DNA of 64,000 nucleotides from Streptomyces sp. Edi4 (GCF_040253615.1 NZ_JBEJGY010000004.1:620001-684000), one strand, 5' to 3'; numbered from the stretch's first letter, positions 1-8,938 are shown. Notes: generated by a model from the letters alone, not told the origin. Program-made: numbers and translations.

Positions 1-213
1 GCCGGCCCCGCGACCGCCCTTCGCCGCTATGAGGCACGGCGCCGCGAGGCGACGGCGGCCGTGGTGCTTGCGGCCCGGGCGATGAACCGGAACGAGCAGG
101 GTTCTGCCCGCTCCATCGCCCGCATGACCGACACCTACCGGCACGTCACGGGAAGCGACGTGGACGCGCTCAACACACGCGCCTCACTGAACACGCGCCT
201 CACTGACGCCTGA
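1..213 (+). CDS. C-terminus of an FAD-dependent monooxygenase (partial)
   Basis: The frame is open from the first base of the window and ends at TGA 211-213, so only the last 70 residues are visible. The segment ALRRYEARRREATAAVVLAA followed by ARAMNRNEQG resembles the C-terminal helix of class A flavin monooxygenases of the salicylate-hydroxylase type, where a LxxYExxRRxR stretch is usual. The nucleotide-binding and FAD motifs lie outside the window, so substrate cannot be guessed. The gene converges on the sigma factor gene that follows on the other strand. The assignment rests on this one motif and is moderate. Confidence 0.55.
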   Translation, partial: AGPATALRRYEARRREATAAVVLAARAMNRNEQGSARSIARMTDTYRHVTGSDVDALNTRASLNTRLTDA

Positions 214-288
214 GACGCGGCCGCGGCCGCGGACGAAGGGCGTCCGCCCGCACCCCGGCCCCCTGACTTCGTCTGCCCTCAGCGGCTC

Positions 289-1551
289 TCACTGACTCTC
301 ATCGTCGCCCGCGAGGCTCGCGGCGCGCCTCTCCAGGTGTTCGCGTTCGCGGGCGTTGCGGGTCAGTGAGGCCGCGCGCGCGAACTCCGCGCGCGCTTCG
401 GCGGGGCGTCCCAGGCGCTCCAGCAGGTCTCCCCGTACGCTCGGCAGCAAGTGGTAGCCCTTCAGGGCCGGTTCGTTTCCCAGGGCGTCGACGAGCGCGA
501 GGCCGGCCTCGGGGCCCTCGGACATCGCCACGGCGACCGCACGGTTGAGTTCGACCACGGGGGACGGCACCAGCGCCTTGAGGCGGGCGTACAAGACGGC
601 GATCGAGGCCCAGTCGGTGTCCTCGTACCGCATCGTCCGCGCGTGGCACGCGGCGATGGCCGCCTGCACGGAGTAGGGGCCGTCGCCCGCGTACCGCAGC
701 GCCTCGATGCCGCGCCGGACGAACAGGCGGTTCCAGCGGGCCCGGTTCTGATCGGCAAGCAGCACCGGCGCGCCGTCGGGTCCCGTGCGGGCCGGGATGC
801 GGGAGGCCTGGAACTCCAACAGCGCGACCAGGCCGTGCACTTCGGGCTCCTTGGGCATGAGACCGGCGAGCACGCGCGCCAGACGCAGCGCGTCCTCGCA
901 GAGCGCGGGGCGCACCAGATCGTCGCCGGCCGTGGCGGAGTACCCCTCGTTGAAGATGAGGTAGATGACTTCGAGCACGGACGCCAGCCGGGCGTCCCGG
1001 TCGGCGCCGTAGGGCACCTCGAAGGGGACCTCGGCCTTGGCGAGGGCTCGTTTGGCCCGGACGACGCGCTGGGCGACCGTGGACTCGGGGGCCAGGAACG
1101 CGCGGGCGATCTCCTGGGTGGTCAGGCCGCCGAGCAGGCGCAGCGTGAGAGCGATTCTCGCCTCCGTCGACAGGACGGGGTGGCAGGCCGTGAAGATGAG
1201 CCGCAGCAGGTCGTCGTCGATGCCGTCCGGGTCGTCGAAGTCCGCCGGGTCCGGCGGCGGCACGTCCTCCAGCGCGCGCCCGACCTCCGCCAGCTTGCGG
1301 GCGTACGTCTCCTTGCGCCGCACCAGGTCGATCGCGCGGCGCTTGGCGGTCGTCATCAGCCAGGCGCCCGGCCGGTCGGGCACGCCCGCCTCGGGCCACT
1401 GTTCGAGGGCGGCGACGAGCGCGTCCTGCGCCAGTTCCTCGGCGATGCCGACGTCCCGCACGATGCGGGCGACGCCCGCGATGATCCGCGCGGACTCGAT
1501 CCTGAATACCGCTTCGACCGTCTCGGTCGCACTCGCTGCCGTCACGGCCAC
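289..1551 (-). CDS. ECF sigma factor with long C-terminal extension (ECF42-like)
   Basis: 420 residues beginning at a GTG. Residues about 12-75 form sigma region 2 (AEELAQDALVAALEQWPEAG, then the recognition of the -10 element around DRPGAWLMTTAKRRAIDLVRR), and residues about 110-165 form region 4 with the helix-turn-helix GLTTQEIARAFLAPESTVAQ. The remaining roughly 240 residues are an alpha-helical, TPR-like extension (LIFNEGYSATAGDDLVRPAL and YHLLPSVRGDLLERLGR) that marks the ECF42 type. In that family the extension, not an anti-sigma factor, is thought to control activity, and a DGPF/YCII-domain gene usually lies beside it. No such gene is seen here: the upstream neighbour is a divergent GNAT gene, and the missing partner could lie outside the window. 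Confidence 0.9.
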   Translation of the reverse strand: MAVTAASATETVEAVFRIESARIIAGVARIVRDVGIAEELAQDALVAALEQWPEAGVPDRPGAWLMTTAKRRAIDLVRRKETYARKLAEVGRALEDVPPPDPADFDDPDGIDDDLLRLIFTACHPVLSTEARIALTLRLLGGLTTQEIARAFLAPESTVAQRVVRAKRALAKAEVPFEVPYGADRDARLASVLEVIYLIFNEGYSATAGDDLVRPALCEDALRLARVLAGLMPKEPEVHGLVALLEFQASRIPARTGPDGAPVLLADQNRARWNRLFVRRGIEALRYAGDGPYSVQAAIAACHARTMRYEDTDWASIAVLYARLKALVPSPVVELNRAVAVAMSEGPEAGLALVDALGNEPALKGYHLLPSVRGDLLERLGRPAEARAEFARAASLTRNAREREHLERRAASLAGDDESQ

Positions 1552-1636
1552 CCATCAGAGCAGCCGCCGAGGGGTGCGGCAAGCGTGACCCGCCCCTGCC
1601 CGCATCCGCACCCGGGGCGGTGCCTAGCGTGGGCGC

Positions 1637-2116
1637 ATGACAGAGATCCAGTTGCTGCGCGCCGGCCACGCCCCGGCGCTGCTGGCCTTCGAGCGGGAGA
1701 ACCGGGCGTACTTCGCCGCCTCGATCCCCGACCGGGGGGATGCCTACTTCGCCCACTTCGACGACCGCCACCGCGCCCTGCTGGCCGAGCAGGCGGCCGG
1801 CACGTGCTACTTCCACGTGGTGGTGGACCCCGAGGGTGACATCCTGGGGCGGGTCAACCTGGTCGACGTGGAGGGCGGTACGGCCGATCTCGGTTACCGG
1901 ATCGCCGAGCGGGCCACCGGAGCGGGGCTGGCCACGGCGTCCGTGCGGCGGATCTGCGCGCTCGCCGCCACGCGGTATGGACTCACCGGGCTGCGCGCCC
2001 GGGCCACCCTGGGCAACGCCGCCTCGCTGGCCGTCCTGGCCCGCACCGGATTCACCCCGGTCGACGAGATCGAACTGAACGGGCGCCCGGGACTCCGCTT
2101 CGTCCGGGACCTGTGA
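1637..2116 (+). CDS. GNAT family N-acetyltransferase (RimJ-like)
   Basis: 159 residues. The RimJ/RimL pattern is clear: an N-terminal LLRAGHAPALLAFERENRAY substrate arm, central strands DILGRVNLVDVEGGTADLGY, and the acetyl-CoA loop ERATGAGLATASVRRICALA, ending with GNAASLAVLARTGF as in enzymes that acetylate N-termini or small amines. It is transcribed away from the sigma factor gene with about 85 bp between the two starts, so the two probably share a promoter region. Nothing in the sequence identifies the substrate. Length is normal for the family and both ends look intact. Confidence 0.85.
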   Translation: MTEIQLLRAGHAPALLAFERENRAYFAASIPDRGDAYFAHFDDRHRALLAEQAAGTCYFHVVVDPEGDILGRVNLVDVEGGTADLGYRIAERATGAGLATASVRRICALAATRYGLTGLRARATLGNAASLAVLARTGFTPVDEIELNGRPGLRFVRDL

Positions 2117-2252
2117 CCTCGAAGCTTCCGCAGGCTGCCGCGCCGACACGGGAACGGATCGGCCGACATCACTGTCTACTCTCCTGAGCACCCCCGAGTG
2201 GTGCTCTCCGGGGAGCCCCGGATGATCTTCTGGCAGAGAGTTTTGTCGACCG

Positions 2253-2561
2253 ATGGGTCTCACGAGTAACAAGGTGCTGGTACTGACCGTGCTCTGCGCC
2301 GTGGTGATGTTCGTCGTCACCATCTGGCTGTGGCCGCGCCTGGCCCGTCAGAACTGGAAGACGTTCCTTGGCCGGCTCGGCCTGCTGGTCGCGACGCAGG
2401 TGCTGGTGTTCGCGGCGGTCGGACTCGCGACCAACAACTCGTTCCTGTTCTTCGGGTCGTGGACGGACTTGTTCGGGCAGGAGCAGGGGGTGGGCGTGGT
2501 GGTGAACCACTCGGCCCACCTCGGCTCCGGCATCCAGCAGCTCCTGCCGCCGGTGAGGTGA
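2253..2561 (+). CDS. Small two-helix membrane protein, like the N-terminus of a membrane esterase
   Basis: 102 residues with two hydrophobic helices (VLVLTVLCAVVMFVVTIWLW and LGLLVATQVLVFAAVGLA), followed by FGSWTDLFGQEQGVGVVVNH. This order matches my recollection of the membrane-anchored N-terminus of actinobacterial alpha/beta-hydrolase esterases, in which a catalytic domain of about 250 residues follows. Here the frame stops at TGA 2559-2561 and no hydrolase motif (GxSxG) follows in any forward frame before the convergent gene at 2712. It is therefore probably a truncated remnant, although a stand-alone membrane peptide cannot be excluded. Confidence 0.5.
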   Translation: MGLTSNKVLVLTVLCAVVMFVVTIWLWPRLARQNWKTFLGRLGLLVATQVLVFAAVGLATNNSFLFFGSWTDLFGQEQGVGVVVNHSAHLGSGIQQLLPPVR

Positions 2562-2711
2562 GCACGCCGAGCGGGACACGGCGGCACCGAGCCGCCGCGC
2601 CGCACGGCGCCAACGCACTGGCACAGCACGGCAGTTGAGGGGCACCCCGGCCCCGGCACCCCGGGACGGTTCGCGGGATCGAACCGTCCGGGCGCCGGGG
2701 CCGCCGCTTTC

Positions 2712-3620
2712 TCAGCCCCGGTCGCGGCCACCGAGCACGCGGCCTAGCAGACCCCGCCCCGCGCGCCCCGGCGCCGGCCGGGCGGGCCGGGCCGCCTCCG
2801 GCGTCCCGGGCACTCCCGTCGCCTCGGACGCGTCCGGCGCCCCGGCCGGCGCCGGGCGCAGTGGCTGCGGCGGAGTGGGGGCCTTGGCGTTCTTGCCGCC
2901 GATTCGGATCAGCGGCGCGCCGGCCACCTCTTCCACCCCGTGCCACAGGTCCGCTCGCGTCGCCAGCCACTCCACAAGCTCCTCCCGCACCGGCCCGGGG
3001 TCGCCCCAGGTGCCGTACGCCTTCGTGGCGGTGATGCAGACGAGCTTCAACTCCATGGTCGCCACCGCCCCCCAGACCGCCGCCGCGACGCCGGGGCAGT
3101 GCTCGGCCCGGAAGTCGTCGAAGGCCACGATCGCGTCGCGGGCGGCGAGCTTTCGCGCCGCCGCCACGTCCGCGTGCACGTGCTCGTACAGGTGCGAGGC
3201 GTCGACGTGGATGAAGCGACAGCTGCCCGCCGTCAGACGCGAGCCGATGACCGACGTCGGCGCCTGCACGACGGTGGGCAGTTCGGGGTGGAAGGCGAGG
3301 TAGTTCGCCTCGAACGCGCGACGGGTGAGCGTGGCGTAGGACCGGTCCATCTCGGCGCTGTTGGAGGCGTCGGGCGCAGGTGAGTCGAAGAGGTCGCAGA
3401 CCGTGAACTCCTCGCCGGGCCGCAGATATCCGCCGAGGAAGATGGCGCTCTTCCCCAGGTACGCGCCGAGTTCGAGCAAGTCACCCCGCAGCCCCGGGGT
3501 TTGGGCCTGCCGGGTGAGGAACCAGTCGAACAACAGCTGATCGGCGGGCCAGAACCAGCCCTTGACGTCGGAGAAACGGGCCGGGGTTTGGGCTGACGGT
3601 TGGGTCGTCGTGGGTGACAT
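2712..3620 (-). CDS. Class I SAM-dependent methyltransferase (Methyltransf_24 type)
   Basis: 302 residues. Residues about 20-60 (WPADQLLFDWFLTRQ, then GDLLELGAYLGKSAIFLGGY) contain the SAM-binding glycine motif ELGAYLGKS; later come TVCDLFDSPAPD, and RFIHVDASHLYEHVHADVAA as the second acidic motif, then AIVAFDDFRAEHCPGVAAAV. This is the arrangement of Methyltransf_24 proteins, which often modify sugars or natural products. The last 60 residues are a Pro/Ala/Arg-rich low-complexity tail without a fold. No linked biosynthetic genes are visible, so the substrate is unknown. Confidence 0.8.
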   Translation of the reverse strand: MSPTTTQPSAQTPARFSDVKGWFWPADQLLFDWFLTRQAQTPGLRGDLLELGAYLGKSAIFLGGYLRPGEEFTVCDLFDSPAPDASNSAEMDRSYATLTRRAFEANYLAFHPELPTVVQAPTSVIGSRLTAGSCRFIHVDASHLYEHVHADVAAARKLAARDAIVAFDDFRAEHCPGVAAAVWGAVATMELKLVCITATKAYGTWGDPGPVREELVEWLATRADLWHGVEEVAGAPLIRIGGKNAKAPTPPQPLRPAPAGAPDASEATGVPGTPEAARPARPAPGRAGRGLLGRVLGGRDRG

Positions 3621-3868
3621 GACCCGGTCTTATTCCTGCCCGGTGGCCGGGACATGGCCATGGGGCGTAGCCGGGGCGTCCCTGGGCCGAAGCCTTGCCG
3701 GTGCGACACCGGGTGACCACGAGAAAGCGCATGGTTACATTGCGAAGCCCGCAAAATTCCTATAGCGCCCTCAACTACTCATAAAGGGCAGATAAGCGCA
3801 CAATGGGATGGCGACATCGTGTCGCAGCGCGGCCAGACGTGCAGAGTTCTCAGAAGGAGGCGAGTCGG

Positions 3869-4309
3869 ATGGCCGACGTCTCACACCGCCCTGGTGATAT
3901 CTCGGGGCACCCCGATGTGTCGGAAATGCGGGACCGCTACGCACGGGTGATGGAAACCCGTGGGGTCGCGGCCGTCGAGGAACTTGTCATCCTCGCCGGC
4001 ATTTACGCCGCGATCTCCGGCTGGACGGTCCACTTCTCGGCTGCCAAGCCGACCCTGGCCCTCAGCAACCTGGTCGTCGGCATAGCCCTGGCCGTCCTGG
4101 GCCTGTGCATGTCGATGGTCCCGGAACGGTCCCAGGACCTGAACTTCGTGGTCCTGCTCCTCGGCGCATGGCTGATCATCTCCCCCTGGGTCGTCGCACG
4201 TAGCGCCGGCACCGGAGCCATCCTCAGCAACGTCATCACAGGCGCGTGTGTGTGCCTGTTCTCCCTGGTCGCGGGCGGCATGCTGATGAGCAGGTCCCGC
4301 AAGACCTGA
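3869..4309 (+). CDS. SPW repeat membrane protein
   Basis: 146 residues from ATG 3869, chosen because a strong ribosome site AGAAGGAGG lies at 3852-3860; a longer frame from 3803 lacks one. After a soluble N-terminus the protein has four membrane segments arranged as two repeats, each with a Ser/Gly-Pro/Trp signature: AISGWTVHFS and LIISPWVVAR. That is the SPW repeat fold, an integral membrane protein common in actinobacteria with no known biochemical role. The residues MRDRYARVMETRGVAAVEEL before the first helix are typical of the actinobacterial subgroup. Confidence 0.85.
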   Translation: MADVSHRPGDISGHPDVSEMRDRYARVMETRGVAAVEELVILAGIYAAISGWTVHFSAAKPTLALSNLVVGIALAVLGLCMSMVPERSQDLNFVVLLLGAWLIISPWVVARSAGTGAILSNVITGACVCLFSLVAGGMLMSRSRKT

Positions 4310-4476
4310 CGCCCCGCGCCGGGCCCCGGCCCAGTTGGACTCCTCGCGTTCGAGGGGCTCGGCGACCGCCGGGGCCAGGCGCCTCTCCCACCCGGTCCAC
4401 CCGGTCCGCCCGGCCCCGACGCCCCAACTCCTCTGCGGAGCACGGGCGTCGGCGCCGGTCGGCGGTCGGCGGTCGG

Positions 4477-4980
4477 TCAGCCCGTGCGGCGCAGCCATCG
4501 GCGCTCGCCGTCCTGCCACTCGTCGCCCGGCGCGAGCCCGCACGCGGCGGCCACGGCGGCGGACGCGTGGTGCTCGGGGTGGATGTGCGCCATCACCGTC
4601 CGTACGTCCTGCCGGCCGAGCCATGCCACCAGCGCCCGGGCCGCTTCGGTGGCGACACCCCGGCCCTGCCAGGGCGTCCCCACCACCCACGCGATCTCGG
4701 CGCGAGCGCCGCCGTCGAAGTGCCCGATCGTGGCTTGCACGGTCCCGGCCAGGTGCTTCTCGTCACGGATCCGGATCACCCAGTTCAGCCAGCTCACCGC
4801 CGGGTCGGGGGATCCCGCGCCCAGGCGTTGGTAGCGCTCGCGCAGCGCCCCAGGGGTGTCCGGGGCGCCGCCGGTGAAGGCGTGCAGCGCCGGGTCCGAC
4901 AGCACGACCGCCATCTCCTCGGCGTGGTCGACGCGCAGCGGCACGAGGTCGACGCGGACGGTGGTGATGGTCTCGGCCAT
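4477..4980 (-). CDS. GNAT family N-acetyltransferase
   Basis: 167 residues from ATG 4980 (MAETITTVRVDLVPLRVDHA); a 24-residue longer reading starting at 5052 has a Gly/Arg-rich head that does not fit the family. The RimJ/RimL features are present: LSDPALHAFTGGAPDTPGAL in the N-terminal arm, EIAWVVGTPWQGRGVATEAA as the acetyl-CoA loop (QGRGVA), and HPEHHASAAVAAACGLAPG at the end. It is convergent with the SPW gene. Substrate is not evident. It is not closely similar to the other GNAT gene in the first 5 kb, so the two are not recent duplicates. Confidence 0.82.
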   Translation of the reverse strand: MAETITTVRVDLVPLRVDHAEEMAVVLSDPALHAFTGGAPDTPGALRERYQRLGAGSPDPAVSWLNWVIRIRDEKHLAGTVQATIGHFDGGARAEIAWVVGTPWQGRGVATEAARALVAWLGRQDVRTVMAHIHPEHHASAAVAAACGLAPGDEWQDGERRWLRRTG

Positions 4981-5389
4981 GACGGGCACCGCGCGACCCC
5001 TTCCTGTCGGCCGCCCCACCATGGGGACGACGCCTGCGTACGGTCCTGGCACCGGAACGGCTCAGCCGGCCCCTCCGCTGACCCGCCCTCCGCTGCCCTA
5101 CTCACGCCTGGACGGTACCGGCGGCCCAGCGTTTCGGACGCTGCCTCCGTTTGTGAGCGTGATCACAGCGTCGCGCGGCTCGCCCAGGAGTAATCTGGCG
5201 ACATGCCTCCGCTCGTTCGACGCCGCCACGTGGACTACGTCCGCGTTACGAGCATGGCCTGTCGCGCTCACCGCTGACCCAGGCCCCTCCTTCACCCTCC
5301 CCGTGCCTGTCACGGCGCCCGCCCCACCCCGGCGGACCCGTGACCGCGCCCACCCGCGCCGGCCGGGGCATATCCAGCGGATGGCTCCC

Positions 5390-6451
5390 ATGTCGTACGT
5401 GACGACCTCCCAGCTCCCCATCATCGACCTGTCGGCGGCCGACCGAGGCCCCGAGGCCCGCCGGCTGCTGCGCGCCCAGCTGCACAGCGCCGCCCACGGC
5501 GTCGGCTTCTTCCAGTTGGTCGGGCACGGCGTCACCGACGCCGAGACCGCCGCGCTCAATGACACGATGCGGGCATTCTTCCGGCTGTCAGAGGCGGACC
5601 GACTCGCCATCGACAACGTCAACTCGCCCCATTTCCGCGGCTATACCCGCACCGGGGACGAACGGACCGGCGGTTCGCGCGACTGGCGCGACCAGCTCGA
5701 CATCGGCGCCGAGCGCCCCGCGCGCATACCCGGTCCCGGGGAGCCCGCGTACTGGTGGCTGCAAGGTCCCAACCAGTGGCCCGGCGCCCTTCCCGAGCTG
5801 CGGAGCGCGGCGCTCACCTGGATCGACCGGCTCAGCGCGGTCGCCGATAAGCTGCTCCACGAGCTGCTTGCGGCGATCGGGGCACCCGAGGACTTCTACG
5901 ACGACGTCTTCGGCGACCAGGCCCATCCGCATCTGAAGCTGGTGCGCTACCCCGGCAGCGCCGAGGACGGCACCGCGCAGGGTGTGGGCGCCCACAAGGA
6001 CTACGGCTTCCTGACCCTGCTCCACCAGGACACGGTGGGCGGCCTCCAGGTGCAGCGCGAGGACGGCCGCTTCCACGACGTGCCGCCGCTGCCCGGCGCT
6101 TTCGTCGTCAACCTGGGCGAGCTGCTGGAAGTGGCGACCAATGGCTACCTCGTCGCCACCAACCACCGGGTGGTGAGCCCGCCCCGGGCCACCGAGCGGT
6201 TCTCGGTGCCGTTCTTCTACAACCCGCGCCTCGACGCCCGGATCGAGCCGCTTGTCTTCCCGTACGCGGCCCACGCGCCCGGCGCGACCGCCGACCCGGC
6301 CAACCCGCTGTTCGCCGAGTACGGACGCAATGAGCTCAAGGGCAAGCTGCGCGCCCATCCCCTGGTCGCCGCCCGCCACCACGCGGACCTGCTGCTCACC
6401 GAGCCTCCGCTCGCCGAGCGTCCACTGGCCGGCGCCGCGCCGCTGTCATAA
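5390..6451 (+). CDS. 2-oxoglutarate/Fe(II) dioxygenase, isopenicillin N synthase family
   Basis: 353 residues from ATG 5390 (an ATG three codons earlier is equally possible; neither has a strong ribosome site). The N-terminal DIOX_N part contains LPIIDLSAADRG and HGVGFFQLVGHGV. The iron ligands of the catalytic jelly roll are visible as His and Asp in VGAHKDYGFLTLLHQDTVGG and His in TNHRVVSPP, and the 2-oxoglutarate-binding Arg-x-Ser is RFSVPFF. This is the full set for an active enzyme. Family members oxidise amino acids, flavonoids and natural products; nothing nearby fixes the substrate. It converges on the polyprenyl synthase gene with a 33-bp gap. Confidence 0.88.
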   Translation: MSYVTTSQLPIIDLSAADRGPEARRLLRAQLHSAAHGVGFFQLVGHGVTDAETAALNDTMRAFFRLSEADRLAIDNVNSPHFRGYTRTGDERTGGSRDWRDQLDIGAERPARIPGPGEPAYWWLQGPNQWPGALPELRSAALTWIDRLSAVADKLLHELLAAIGAPEDFYDDVFGDQAHPHLKLVRYPGSAEDGTAQGVGAHKDYGFLTLLHQDTVGGLQVQREDGRFHDVPPLPGAFVVNLGELLEVATNGYLVATNHRVVSPPRATERFSVPFFYNPRLDARIEPLVFPYAAHAPGATADPANPLFAEYGRNELKGKLRAHPLVAARHHADLLLTEPPLAERPLAGAAPLS

Positions 6452-6484
6452 CGGCGCCGGGGCCGCGTCGGCGCGACAGCGGGG

Positions 6485-7636
6485 TCACACCCGGCGGTCG
6501 AGGAAGAGTTGCGACAGGGCGAGGAGTTCGTCCACGGCGGCCGCCGCGAGCGGCACCCCCCGCAGATGCTCGCGCGCCGCGGCCACCCTGGCGCGGGCCT
6601 CGCGCAGGGCGTACGCCCGGCCGCCCGACTTCTCGACGAGGTCGGCGACCTGGCGCAGACACGCGTCATCGGCCAAGTCGCCCTCCTTGATGAGCCGTTC
6701 GAGGCGGGTGCCGAAGGCTGGGTCCATGGTCATCGCCCCGAGGAGGGGCAGTGTCTTCTTCGCGCGCCGCAGGTCGCTGTGGACGGGCTTGCCGGTGACG
6801 GACGGCTCGCCCCAGATCCCGAGGACGTCGTCGATGGCCTGGAAGGCGAGGCCCCACTGCCGTCCGGCCCCGGTGAGCGCCGCCGTGAGCGGGGACGGCG
6901 CGCCCGCGAGGACAGGCCCGAGCGCCGTGGCGCAGCCGAGCAGCGCGCCCGTCTTGCGGTCCGCCATGGCCCGGTACTCCCCCAGACCCACGGCGTTCGG
7001 CCCGGTCCACGGCCGCGTCTCGAACGCCTCGTCATCGGCCTGCCCATGCACCGACTCCCCGAGCGTGGCGGTGAGTTGACGGACGGCTTCACCGCCGCGC
7101 GCGCCGCCGACCTCGGCCAGCGTACGGACCCCGAGGGCGAACAGCGCGTCCCCTGCCAGCAGTGCGGGCCCCGTACCAAAGGCTTTCCAGGCGCTGTCGC
7201 GGTTTCGTCTGCGGCCGTCTCCGTCCATGATGTCGTCGTGCATCAGGGAGAAGGTGTGGATCAGTTCGATCGCCACCGCCCCCGGGACCGCCACCTCCGC
7301 GCGTGCGCCCACCGCCTCCGCCGCGAGGACCACGAGCGCCGGCCTGACTCCCTTGCCCCCGCCCCCGGCGCTCGGCGTGCCGTCCGGCTCGCACCATCCG
7401 AACGCGTGCGAGGCGATGCGGCACGGGGCGGGGTGCAGCCCGCGCACCGCCCTGCGCAGCGCCGGCTCGACCAGGTCACGGCAGCGCGCGAGGCTCGCCG
7501 CGGCTCCTGGCGCGGCGGGGCGGTGCGGGGCGGCCGGTCCCGATGGCGCGGCGCGGGGCGTGCCGGTGTGCGCAGCGGTCTGCCGTGCCATGGGTCCTGC
7601 TCCTGTCGTGGGCGGTGCGAAGGGGGCCGAGGACAT
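6485..7636 (-). CDS. Polyprenyl diphosphate synthase
   Basis: 383 residues from ATG 7636, preferred over a 15-residue longer reading because AGGTGG stands eight bases upstream and the longer start would run into the preceding TPR gene. The first aspartate-rich motif is DDIMDGD within IHTFSLMHDDIMDGDGRRRN, and the second is DDVLGIWGE within GLAFQAIDDVLGIWGEPS; K-T-L-P (AKKTLPLLGA) lies just after. These bind the Mg-diphosphate of allylic substrate and isopentenyl diphosphate in trans-prenyltransferases. Product length cannot be predicted with confidence. The gene follows a TPR gene on the same strand after 13 bp, so they are probably co-transcribed. No terpene cyclase or squalene-type gene is seen nearby. 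Confidence 0.9.
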   Translation of the reverse strand: MSSAPFAPPTTGAGPMARQTAAHTGTPRAAPSGPAAPHRPAAPGAAASLARCRDLVEPALRRAVRGLHPAPCRIASHAFGWCEPDGTPSAGGGGKGVRPALVVLAAEAVGARAEVAVPGAVAIELIHTFSLMHDDIMDGDGRRRNRDSAWKAFGTGPALLAGDALFALGVRTLAEVGGARGGEAVRQLTATLGESVHGQADDEAFETRPWTGPNAVGLGEYRAMADRKTGALLGCATALGPVLAGAPSPLTAALTGAGRQWGLAFQAIDDVLGIWGEPSVTGKPVHSDLRRAKKTLPLLGAMTMDPAFGTRLERLIKEGDLADDACLRQVADLVEKSGGRAYALREARARVAAAREHLRGVPLAAAAVDELLALSQLFLDRRV

Positions 7637-7649
7637 CGCGCGGGCCACC

Positions 7650-8729
7650 TCAGCGGATGACGGCGACATCGGCGGCGGCACGGGAGCCTGCGGGACCGGC
7701 GTCCACGTCGGCGATTCCCAGCTCGGCGCGTGCCTGGTCGATCATGTCGCCGCCGCGCAGCAGCCCGATGGCGGCGAACGCCCGCTCCAGCTCCTCCAGT
7801 TCGGCCGCCGTGCGTTGCCTCTCCCACCCCTGGCGGGCCCGCGCCTTCACCAGGCCGAGCCGGGCCAGCGCCTCCCCGCGCGGTTCACCCATCGCGCGGA
7901 ACTCCTCCAGCGCCTCGCTGTAGCACTCCTCCGCCTCGGCGTGGCGCCCCGCCCGGAACAGCACGTTGCCCCGCATCTTGTGGTTGTACGCCAGCGCGCT
8001 GACCAGCTGGATCGCCCGGCACAGGGTCTCCGCCTCGGTCAGCAGCTCCAGCGCCCGCTCCGCATCGCCCTGCGCGGAGCGCACATCGGCGATCCCGCGC
8101 AGCGCCCAGGCCCGGCCCCGGTCGTCCCCGGCCTCCCCGGCTATGTGCGCCGCCTCCTCGAACAGGGCGAGCGCACGGTCGAAGGATCCGGTGTTGCGGT
8201 GCATCTGCGCGATGCCTTCGAGTGCCCACACCGTGTGCCTGGCCTCGCCGCGCCGCCGCGCCTCGGCGAGCAGCTGCTCATGGAGGCGGCCGACGGCCTC
8301 GTAGTCGCCCTGGATGCGTCCGGTCTCGGCGAGACCCGCGAGACAGTAGCCGCGCGCCACGATGTCGTCGCCCCGCTCGGCGAGTTCGGCGGCCCGCGTG
8401 AGCAGGCGCCTGGCCAGGGCGAGGTGTCCGCGCTGGCGCGACAGGGTGCCACCGCTCCACATCGCCCAGGCCATCGCGCCCTCGTCGCCGGCGTCACGGG
8501 CCGCGCGGTAGCTGTCCTTCCACGCCCGCTCGGCCTCCTCGACCAGGCCGAGCCGCCGGCTCGCCTCGGCGACGGCGAGCCCGGCGTGCGCCAACTCCAC
8601 GCCGCTGCCGTCGGCTTCGGCGCGCCGCCGCTCCTCGACCGCCTTGGCCAGCACCTCCGCCAGTGAGGTGTTGACCGACAGCTCCCCCAAGGTCCCCCGG
8701 TACTCCGGGGCGAACGCCTTGCCGTACAT
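7650..8729 (-). CDS. TPR repeat protein co-transcribed with polyprenyl synthase
   Basis: 359 residues composed almost wholly of tetratricopeptide-type helix pairs of about 40 residues, such as GDEGAMAWAMWSGGTLSRQR, GEARHTVWALEGIAQMHRNT, GDDRGRAWALRGIADVRSAQ and LAYNHKMRGNVLFRAGRHAE. There is no N-terminal DNA-binding or NTPase domain, and no signal peptide. TPR proteins act as protein-binding scaffolds; the tight link to the prenyl synthase suggests a helper or regulatory role in that pathway, which is inference. The start MYGKAFAPEYRGTLGELSVN is followed by a short non-repeat cap. Confidence 0.8.
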   Translation of the reverse strand: MYGKAFAPEYRGTLGELSVNTSLAEVLAKAVEERRRAEADGSGVELAHAGLAVAEASRRLGLVEEAERAWKDSYRAARDAGDEGAMAWAMWSGGTLSRQRGHLALARRLLTRAAELAERGDDIVARGYCLAGLAETGRIQGDYEAVGRLHEQLLAEARRRGEARHTVWALEGIAQMHRNTGSFDRALALFEEAAHIAGEAGDDRGRAWALRGIADVRSAQGDAERALELLTEAETLCRAIQLVSALAYNHKMRGNVLFRAGRHAEAEECYSEALEEFRAMGEPRGEALARLGLVKARARQGWERQRTAAELEELERAFAAIGLLRGGDMIDQARAELGIADVDAGPAGSRAAADVAVIR

Positions 8730-8752
8730 GGTTGCCTCGCTTCGATCATGGC

Positions 8753-8771
8753 GCGGAGCGCGGCGCTCCGC
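8753..8771. promoter_or_regulatory. 19-bp palindrome upstream of the TPR gene
   Basis: Two nine-base arms (GCGGAGCGC and GCGCTCCGC) pair exactly around one central G, 24 bp upstream of the TPR start codon. A second perfect ten-base palindrome CTTGATCAAG follows at 8773-8782. The position suits an operator for the TPR-prenyl synthase unit, but no regulator gene is adjacent, so the role is only suggested. Confidence 0.35.
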
Positions 8772-8938
8772 CCTTGATCAAGAAGCTATGAGACGAACAG
8801 GTGGTGACGAGTCCGCCTCGAAGCCCGTGTGCCGTACATCTGAAGTCTGACGCCGGCCCGGCCCGTCAGCCCCAAGCGCTACTTCACGGTGCGGACGGGC
8901 GGTGGCACGGACACACAGGCACGGACACACGGGGCCGG

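Noticed and set aside
451-1589. Forward frames across the sigma factor gene
   Set aside because: They are mirror frames of the sigma factor, whose conserved regions on the minus strand are unmistakable.
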